A DNA stretch of 35,082 bases from M3007 sp046299435 (GTDB lineage: Bacteria > Bacteroidota > Bacteroidia > Chitinophagales > Saprospiraceae): assembly GCA_046299435.1 (NCBI GenBank), contig JBKBIC010000026.1, positions 1-35,082 on the forward strand, given 5' to 3'. Position 1 is the stretch's first letter. Each line of letters starts with the position of its first letter. A program made the position numbers and the translations under genes. Shown in pieces: positions 29,626 to 35,082 of the stretch. The notes beneath the pieces are model-generated. The model was given only the letters and a program-made list of their open reading frames with translations, did no database searches and was not told the origin of the DNA.

Positions 29626-32178
29626 TCAAAACTGCATGGCCGCTGCGATGCGCACGCCGTATTTGACGGTCTGTGGGTGTTCGAGGTAGGTGAAGCGGCG
29701 CACCAAATCGAGCCGGATGATTTTGAAGATGTTGCCAATGCCGACGCTGGCCTCAATGTATGGCTTGCGCTCCAAAGAATAAGTCAGCGGGGTGCCGTCG
29801 GCGTAGCGCGGCAATTCGTACAAACCCGAGCCCTCGCGGGGTTGGTTTTGCGCGCTGATTTGGCCGTAGAGGATTTTGCAAGTGGTCACTTCGCGGAGTT
29901 TCAGCCTGCGAAGGAGGGGGATTTTGTTGAGAAAGAAGCCGTAAAAGTTGTGCTCCATGTTGACGGCCACATATCGGTCGCTGACGAATTCCATGAAATT
30001 CATCAAGTTGTACGCCATGAAACGGTAGCCGAAAGTCTGGTTGGCACGGTGTACCGTCAGCAGCGGGTAGGGCACTTTGCCGAACACGCCGCCCGCCTCC
30101 ACATAGAACCAGTTGTAGCCAATCGGCGGCAGGTTGGTGAATTTGTAAAAACTGGCCGTCACCTCGTCGTAGTCGTACTGGCTGCCGCCGATGCCCTGCA
30201 CCCCACGCGAGTAGCGGACTTGCGCGATGACGTTGAACTTGACGCGCTGCCGCCAGCCGACGCGGGTGGTGTAAAATTCCTCGCCCGGTGCGTAGCGGAG
30301 CTGGATGTACGGGGTGGCCGTGACCACGTTTGCGCCCTCGCGCAGCAGGTCGTCGGTCGGCGTGAACGTCAGGCTGCCGAGCGGCGAGAGGTCGCGGTGC
30401 TCGAAACCAACGCTGTACGAGAAGTGGTTGTAATACTCGCGTTCGTACTGTGCCACGAATTTTTTCTGGAACAGGAAGCGGTCGTTCGTGCCCCGCGTCA
30501 GCGAGGTGGCGAGGCTCGTAGGGGCGAAGGTACCGATGATGAGCACGCCGGGCGTGAGCAAGTCCTGTTGGTAATTGACCCGCAGCATATTGTACGGGAA
30601 CTTGTTGTAGGGCCGGCCTTTGTCTAATGCGATGTTGACCGCCGCGCCGAATTTCCAGCGTTCGTCCCGGAAGCCGTAGGCGACGTAGGTCTCGAAATTG
30701 AATTTTTTGCTCAAATCCGGGTTGCTCCGCGCCCCGAACCGCAGCCGCGAGCCCTCGATGGGGTTGAAGGAGTAGAACGTGTTGATGCGCCCGATTTCGA
30801 TGCCCGGCGTGGGCTTGACGTGGCCGGTGAGCAGGATGTGGCCCCATTTGAGGATGCGTTTGAACAGCATCGTGTTTTGCAGGCTGTCCATCGCCGTGTA
30901 CACATTGGCCTCTGTCTGCGTCAGTCCTGTGTGCCGCGATTGCGTCCAATAAACGCTGTCTTTCAGCGTCGCGCCGGGCAGCATGGAGCGCAGTTCGTAG
31001 GATTTTTGGAACACCGAATCGGGGATGCGGACGGCCATTTCTTGGTTGCGGTGCGAGACGTAGCGTTTGCCGAAAAGCCCCAGCCCGTTTTTGGAGGCCC
31101 CGAAATCGAGGATGTAATTTTCCTCCGAAAGCACCCATTTGCCGGTGGACAGTTTTTTGAACACTTGGTCCATTTCGAGCTGCCGCACCCAGTTTAGGTT
31201 CACGTTCGGGTTGACGGTGTAAGTGATGCGGGTCACGGGGTACGTCGAGTCGAGGGCGATGTGCAGCTCGCCTTGCAGCAGCATATCGGTTTTGTTGCGC
31301 GGGAAAAACGACAGCCGCACGATTTTGCTGCCGTCCAGCTCGGTCGTGTCAATCGGGTAGTAGCGGTAAAAAATGGGCGCGTTGTCGGCAATCGGGCTGA
31401 CGAAGTGGTCGGTCAGCAGCACCACATAGTCGTCGTAGATGTCCGATTCTTGGTAGAGGTAGCGCATGTACTTTTCAAAACCTTCGTCGTCGAGCAGCTC
31501 GAACTTGACCTTTTGCTGGGCTTTCACCCAGATTTTGCTGCGTTTCGGGGCGCGTTGGCTGTAAAAATCTTGCACCGATTCTTGGATGTAAGCGGGCGTG
31601 GCGCGGGTGCCGCCGAGCAGGGTCGTGTCGGTGTTGTCGGTCAGGGGCTTCCAGCTTTTGAAAACTTTTCGGTTTTTCAGTTTCTCCGAAAGGTTGGTGA
31701 AGCCCATCAAAATCTTCTCGTACTGCTCCTCGCGGTACGATTGGAAACCCTCGACGCGGTTGCTTTTCCGGTTTGCGATGACCCGCCTGATGAGTTCGAC
31801 GGTCGGGTTGTTCTTGTTGCGGTATTTGTCGGGCCGGACGGTGACGGTCTGGATGAGGAGGTTGTCGGGTTCCAGCGTGATGGTCACGGCCTCGTTGGCC
31901 TGCTTCGGGACGGCGAATTCCAGCGTTTTGTAGCCGAGGCTCGACACTTTCAGTTTGCCGCTTTTGACTTCCCAAGTGATTTTGAAATTGCCGTTTTCGT
32001 CGCTGCGGGTGCCCGTTTTTTTGCCTTCGTCCACGATGGTGGCGAACGGGATGCCTTCCTTCGTCGCGCCGTCCACGACGCGGCCTTGCAGGAAAACACC
32101 CGTCTGCCCATCCAAGCCGGACGCGATGAGGACGATAAACAAAAGGGAAAATAAGGGTCTAAGACTTGCGGTTGCCAT
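29626..32178 (-). CDS. DUF5686 outer-membrane protein with carboxypeptidase-regulatory-like domain
   Basis: ATG 32178 gives 850 residues with a signal peptide (LRPLFSLLFIVLIASGLDGQ); an ATG 48 nt upstream would displace it. Residues about 28-105 are a CarbopepD_reg_2-like beta domain (LQGRVVDGATKEGIPFATI...DENGNFKITW...LKVSSLGYKTLEF), as on TonB-dependent receptors. The rest is the DUF5686 region (NPTVELIRRVIANRKSN, SYREEQYEKI) and a long C-terminal beta-barrel ending in phenylalanine, the usual outer-membrane signal. There is no TonB plug domain, so it is not a classical SusC. The role of DUF5686 proteins is unknown to me; the location is the outer membrane. A perfect -7 element lies at 32270-32277. 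Confidence 0.88.
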   Translation of the reverse strand: MATASLRPLFSLLFIVLIASGLDGQTGVFLQGRVVDGATKEGIPFATIVDEGKKTGTRSDENGNFKITWEVKSGKLKVSSLGYKTLEFAVPKQANEAVTITLEPDNLLIQTVTVRPDKYRNKNNPTVELIRRVIANRKSNRVEGFQSYREEQYEKILMGFTNLSEKLKNRKVFKSWKPLTDNTDTTLLGGTRATPAYIQESVQDFYSQRAPKRSKIWVKAQQKVKFELLDDEGFEKYMRYLYQESDIYDDYVVLLTDHFVSPIADNAPIFYRYYPIDTTELDGSKIVRLSFFPRNKTDMLLQGELHIALDSTYPVTRITYTVNPNVNLNWVRQLEMDQVFKKLSTGKWVLSEENYILDFGASKNGLGLFGKRYVSHRNQEMAVRIPDSVFQKSYELRSMLPGATLKDSVYWTQSRHTGLTQTEANVYTAMDSLQNTMLFKRILKWGHILLTGHVKPTPGIEIGRINTFYSFNPIEGSRLRFGARSNPDLSKKFNFETYVAYGFRDERWKFGAAVNIALDKGRPYNKFPYNMLRVNYQQDLLTPGVLIIGTFAPTSLATSLTRGTNDRFLFQKKFVAQYEREYYNHFSYSVGFEHRDLSPLGSLTFTPTDDLLREGANVVTATPYIQLRYAPGEEFYTTRVGWRQRVKFNVIAQVRYSRGVQGIGGSQYDYDEVTASFYKFTNLPPIGYNWFYVEAGGVFGKVPYPLLTVHRANQTFGYRFMAYNLMNFMEFVSDRYVAVNMEHNFYGFFLNKIPLLRRLKLREVTTCKILYGQISAQNQPREGSGLYELPRYADGTPLTYSLERKPYIEASVGIGNIFKIIRLDLVRRFTYLEHPQTVKYGVRIAAAMQF

Positions 32179-32269
32179 GCTGGCGGTGTTTTTCAGATTT
32201 GGAGAAATCAGTTTAATCCCACTCAAACAGTCGAGAATAGGTTCGGTTTTGGGAAAGCGAAGAACGCCG

Positions 32270-32277
32270 CAAAATTA
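32270..32277 (-). promoter_or_regulatory. -7 promoter element for the DUF5686 gene
   Basis: The minus strand reads TAATTTTG, a perfect TAnnTTTG, about 90 bp upstream of ATG 32178. The remainder of the 283-bp divergent gap shows only a possible plus-strand TATTTTTC (32450-32457) directly before ATG 32462. Confidence 0.45.
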
Positions 32278-32461
32278 CCGTAGGTATGCCGAAAAACAGG
32301 TCGGGCATATCAGAATCTGGTCAAAAGTGCGGCCCTCGACTCGTTTGAATGAAGTTTTGTCCGCGAAAGGTCTCCGAACGTGGGCCAGAAATCCGGGCAA
32401 AATCGCCGTACTTGACAAATTCAGGGATGAAGGCAGCCCGCGCCGCCCCTATTTTTCCGGC

Positions 32462-33736
32462 ATGAAAAACTGTGTTTTCGTCCTTTGGCTGCTCGCCCTG
32501 TGCCCGGCGGCATGGGGCCAGCCCGACTTGGATTTCGGAGAGGAATACGAGCCGCCGCTCGAACGCGCCCTTGACCGTTTGGCCCCTGTTTTTGGCACGA
32601 ACCAACCGACGCGCTTTGCCGTGAAGTGGAACGCGCTCGCGCTTTTGCCGCCGTCCGAGCGGACACAGGAAGGCCCCACCGGTTGGCGCGGGATGTACGG
32701 CGGCCAAACGCCGTTTTCGCTGAGCATCGAAGGGAAACTCGCGCCCGCGTTTTCACTGGTCGGCACGGTGGGCGGGGCGCGGCTTCAGCGCAGCTTCGAC
32801 AGAGGCTATTATTTCCGGCCTCATTTCGTGTGGGAGCAGCGCGTGGAGCCGCGTTTTTACTTCGAGATGCTCCGCCGTGCGGCCAACGGGAAGCAGGCCG
32901 ACAACCTGAGCGCGAACTATGTCAGCCTCGAATATCGCCACCGCACGGAGAGCTCGCTGCTGGCCGACGGGTTCAATTTCCCGACCGAATTTTCAAAGCA
33001 TACGTTCACGGCCCGCATCGGTTTACAGCGGCGTTTTTTCGGGCGTGGCTGGTTCGACGCGAGCCTCGGCATCGGGCGGACGCGCCGGGTTTTCCACAAT
33101 TTTCATAACATGGCGACGACCGACGAACGCCGCACGGTGCTCGACCCGCGCCTGTCGGCGGGGCTGCTTTTCGGCGATTTCAAGCCTAAAAAAGTGGGCA
33201 AATCCATGCGTTGCACGGTGTTTGGTTGCGACGAGGAACGGTACACGTTCGGCAAGTTCGACTTGTTCGGGCTGTTGGTGCCGCAGCAGGGTGGGGCGCG
33301 GGGCCGACTCTCGCTGGCTTTTGAGATGAAGATGGGCCGTGCCCCGCTCTCGCTGGAATTGGAGGGCTTGGTGCCGTACAGTATTGTGCGTGAGGAGTTT
33401 ACGCCCAATCAATTTTACAGCGATGGCTACTTCGGCGCGGGCGGCGGCTTGGAGCCGCGCTTGTTTTTGGGCAAAAAACGCCAGAACCTGAATGGGCTTT
33501 TCCTCGGCTGGAATTTCCAGAGCATCTGGTTTTGGGCGGGCGAGCGGCAGATGCACTCCACGCCGGTGGTCGGGCTGCAAAGCCGGATTTTCCGAAACGG
33601 TTTCGTGAGTTACAAATTTGGCGTGGGCAAGAGCTGGCTGCGGGTGTGCGTGGACGATTTTTGGTTTGGGCCGCAGTGCTTCGATGTGCGGCAGCAGCAC
33701 TTGCTCTCGGAGTTCAAGGCGGGGCTGGCGTTTTGA
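32462..33736 (+). CDS. Predicted outer-membrane beta-barrel protein, unrecognised
   Basis: ATG 32462 gives 424 residues with a signal peptide (MKNCVFVLWLLALCPAAWGQ); the frame is open for a further 500 bp upstream but those codons lie antisense to the DUF5686 gene and lack a signal peptide. Most of the protein is alternating beta strands rich in Arg, Phe and Gly (FSLVGTVGGARLQRSF, FTARIGLQRRFFGRG, LFLGWNFQSIWFW), ending in AGLAF with a terminal aromatic residue, as expected for an outer-membrane barrel. A Cys pair (CTVFGCDEE) and a later C-x(10)-C pair may form loop disulfides. I do not recognise the family. It is convergent with the RluB gene and shares the terminator at 33736-33787. Confidence 0.82.
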   Translation: MKNCVFVLWLLALCPAAWGQPDLDFGEEYEPPLERALDRLAPVFGTNQPTRFAVKWNALALLPPSERTQEGPTGWRGMYGGQTPFSLSIEGKLAPAFSLVGTVGGARLQRSFDRGYYFRPHFVWEQRVEPRFYFEMLRRAANGKQADNLSANYVSLEYRHRTESSLLADGFNFPTEFSKHTFTARIGLQRRFFGRGWFDASLGIGRTRRVFHNFHNMATTDERRTVLDPRLSAGLLFGDFKPKKVGKSMRCTVFGCDEERYTFGKFDLFGLLVPQQGGARGRLSLAFEMKMGRAPLSLELEGLVPYSIVREEFTPNQFYSDGYFGAGGGLEPRLFLGKKRQNLNGLFLGWNFQSIWFWAGERQMHSTPVVGLQSRIFRNGFVSYKFGVGKSWLRVCVDDFWFGPQCFDVRQQHLLSEFKAGLAF

Positions 33737-33787
33737 AAAACACGAACGCCCGGTAAGCGCAGTGGCCACCGGGCGTTCGTGTTTTTT
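33736..33787. terminator. Bidirectional terminator
   Basis: CACGAACGCCCGGT (33741-33754) pairs with ACCGGGCGTTCGTG (33768-33781) around a 13-nt loop, with A5 on the left and T6 on the right. It serves the barrel gene and the convergent pseudouridine synthase gene. Confidence 0.9.
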
Positions 33788-33801
33788 ATCAGAAGAGAAC
33801 G

Positions 33802-35082
33802 TCAGTTGTCGCTTGCCCCTTCGTCGCCCATATCATCGTGGAAATCATCGGCATCCGAGTCATCGCCATGAGCCACGAGGGCAGGGCGGGCAGTGCTTGG
33901 ATGGCCGGTGAAATGTTTGAGCATGATGATTTCGCGCTGGGTGAGGTCGCGGAACTGGCCGCGTGCGAGGTCTTTTTTCGTCAAACCCGCGAAATAGAAG
34001 CGGTCAAGTTTGCGCACTTCGTAGCCCAATGCCTCGAAGATGCGGCGGACGATGCGGTTGCGGCCCTCCGTGATTTCGAGTTCGACCACGTCGCGGCCCG
34101 GATGGTCTTCGGCGTAGCGAATCCAGTTGACGCGCACGGGGCCGTCGTCGAGGTCGAAGCCTTCGGCGATTTTGTCCATGTCGCGTGGGCTGACCGAGTG
34201 GCCGAGGCCGACGCGGTATTGCTTTTGGACGTGGTGGCTGGGGTGCGTGAGTTTTTGGGCCAATTCGCCGTCGTTGGTGAGCAGCAGCAGGCCAGTGGTG
34301 TCGCGGTCGAGGCGACCGACCGGGTAGATGCGCTCCGGGATGTGCGGGTCAACGATGTCCAGCACCGTTGCACGGCCATGCTCGTCGTCGGTGGTCGTGA
34401 TGACTCCTTTGGGCTTGTTGAGCAGGATATACACCTGGCGTTCCTGAATGGTGAGCGGCTTGCCGTCGCAGGCGACCGCATCGCCAAGTTGATAGCGATA
34501 GTATGGTTCTTTGACCACTTCGCCGTTCACCGTGACCAAGCCTTGCTCGATGAACTCGACGGCCTTGCGGCGCGAAGCCACGCCGCAGTGAGCGAGGAAC
34601 TTGTTGAGCGGCATCCCTTCGCCGGAGGGCAGCTCTGCCTTCGGCAAAATCTCGACGTGGAAATCTTCTTGTCTTTTGAACGGCGGGCGTTTGCCGAAAG
34701 GCTTGTTGCCGCCAAAACCGCCCCGCCCTTGTGGTGGCCGACGGTCATAGCCGCCATGGTTTCGGTCTTGATATGGCCGACGTTCGTATCCGCCTCCGCC
34801 ATGGTTTCGGTCTCGGTAAGGCCGGCGCTCGTATCCGCCGCCGGAGTCTTGGCTGCGGTCTTGCCAGGGTTTGCGCTCGTACCCGCCGCCGCCTTGGTTT
34901 CGGTCTTGGTATGGCCGGCGCTCGTATCCGCCGCCGGAGTCTTGGCTGCGGTCTTGCCAGGGTTTGCGCTCGTACCCGCCTCCGCCTTGGTTTCGGTCTT
35001 GGTATGGCCGGCGCTCGTATCCGCCGCCGGAGTCTTGGCTGCGGTCTTGCCAGGGTTTGCGCTCGTACCCGCCGCCGCCTTG
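33802..35082 (-). CDS. rluB: RluB-type 23S rRNA pseudouridine synthase with repeat-rich N-terminal extension (5' end outside window)
   Basis: The frame is open to the window edge, so the start is not seen; 426 residues are present. The conserved part has an S4 RNA-binding domain (PLNKFLAHCGVASRRKAVEFI...GLVTVNGEVV) and the RsuA/RluB-type catalytic domain with GRLDRDTTGLLLLTNDGEL (the Asp of RLD is catalytic), and NRIVRRIFEALGYEVRKLDR. It should convert a uridine of 23S rRNA (U2605 in E. coli numbering) to pseudouridine. Upstream of the S4 domain is a Gly/Arg/Tyr-rich, probably disordered extension of more than 140 residues made of YERRPYQDRNQGGGG-like units. An acidic tail (DDSDADDFHDDMGDEG) ends the protein. 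Naming as RluB rather than a paralogue is likely but not proven. Confidence 0.88.
   Translation of the reverse strand, partial: QGGGGYERKPWQDRSQDSGGGYERRPYQDRNQGGGGYERKPWQDRSQDSGGGYERRPYQDRNQGGGGYERKPWQDRSQDSGGGYERRPYRDRNHGGGGYERRPYQDRNHGGYDRRPPQGRGGFGGNKPFGKRPPFKRQEDFHVEILPKAELPSGEGMPLNKFLAHCGVASRRKAVEFIEQGLVTVNGEVVKEPYYRYQLGDAVACDGKPLTIQERQVYILLNKPKGVITTTDDEHGRATVLDIVDPHIPERIYPVGRLDRDTTGLLLLTNDGELAQKLTHPSHHVQKQYRVGLGHSVSPRDMDKIAEGFDLDDGPVRVNWIRYAEDHPGRDVVELEITEGRNRIVRRIFEALGYEVRKLDRFYFAGLTKKDLARGQFRDLTQREIIMLKHFTGHPSTARPALVAHGDDSDADDFHDDMGDEGASDN
34801..35082 (-). repeat. 93-bp tandem repeat coding a 31-residue unit
   Basis: A nearly identical 93-bp unit begins at 34894, 34987 and 35080 (cut by the window edge), and a diverged copy lies at 34801-34893. 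Each unit codes two half-units, YERKPWQDRSQDSGGG (16 residues) then YERRPYQDRNQGGGG (15 residues). The length is a multiple of three, so copy-number change keeps the frame. Confidence 0.85.

Noticed and set aside
31955..32461. Upstream extension of the 32462 barrel gene
   Set aside because: The open frame upstream lies antisense to the DUF5686 gene; ATG 32462 begins a clear signal peptide, so the extension is not coding.
34801..35082. Possible CRISPR-like array
   Set aside because: The repeat is contiguous without unique spacers, is a multiple of three, and stays in frame with the pseudouridine synthase; it is a coding tandem repeat.

Overview
The window reads as chromosomal DNA of a GC-rich member of the Bacteroidota, plausibly the Saprospiria (Haliscomenobacter/Lewinella-like), although the genus cannot be fixed from sequence alone. 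The reasons are: two proteins with type IX secretion C-terminal sorting domains, an Omp28-like protein, a DUF5686 outer-membrane protein, a type III glutamine synthetase, several lipoproteins, almost no Shine-Dalgarno sequences, and many start sites preceded by the Bacteroidota -7 element TAnnTTTG. I saw no rRNA, tRNA, CRISPR array, transposase or prophage gene.

Layout. 1-2048: the end of a DNA methyltransferase, a PD-(D/E)XK-like hypothetical protein, and an AraC-type regulator broken by two frameshifts. 2114-7094: an exported 14-repeat WD40 protein, convergent with an ABC exporter/lipoprotein pair. 7212-8110: a two-gene unit coding a DUF4240 protein and a small GIY-YIG-like protein. 8257-12825: five minus-strand genes for cell-surface proteins and one methyltransferase, most closed by strong hairpin terminators. 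13267-15456: glnN with a long AT-rich upstream region. 15547-16265: higBA with a readable promoter and operator. 16337-18418: an M49 dipeptidyl peptidase lipoprotein. 18640-20855: tandem class A beta-lactamase-like paralogues. 20934-23227: a dihydrodipicolinate-synthase-family gene and folC, overlapping by ATGA.

23270-24616 and 27224-27603 hold small accessory genes: a DUF2281/PIN antitoxin-toxin pair with a frameshift at the toxin start, a Uma2 nuclease-like gene behind a near copy of the same promoter, a 105-bp palindromic element, and an antitoxin followed by a truncated RelE/ParE-like toxin. Between them lies a membrane protein with a VWA-like architecture. 27716-29474 is pgpA overlapping ino1, suggesting inositol-lipid synthesis. 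29626-33736 codes two outer-membrane proteins, and the window ends inside an RluB-type pseudouridine synthase whose N-terminal extension is built from a 93-bp tandem repeat.

Housekeeping metabolism (GlnN, FolC, Ino1, PgpA, RluB) is interleaved with surface proteins and four small toxin/antitoxin-like modules. Two of those modules look damaged in the toxin. The best candidates for something undescribed are the DUF4240/GIY-YIG-like pair and the duplicated promoter in front of the DUF2281 and Uma2 genes.
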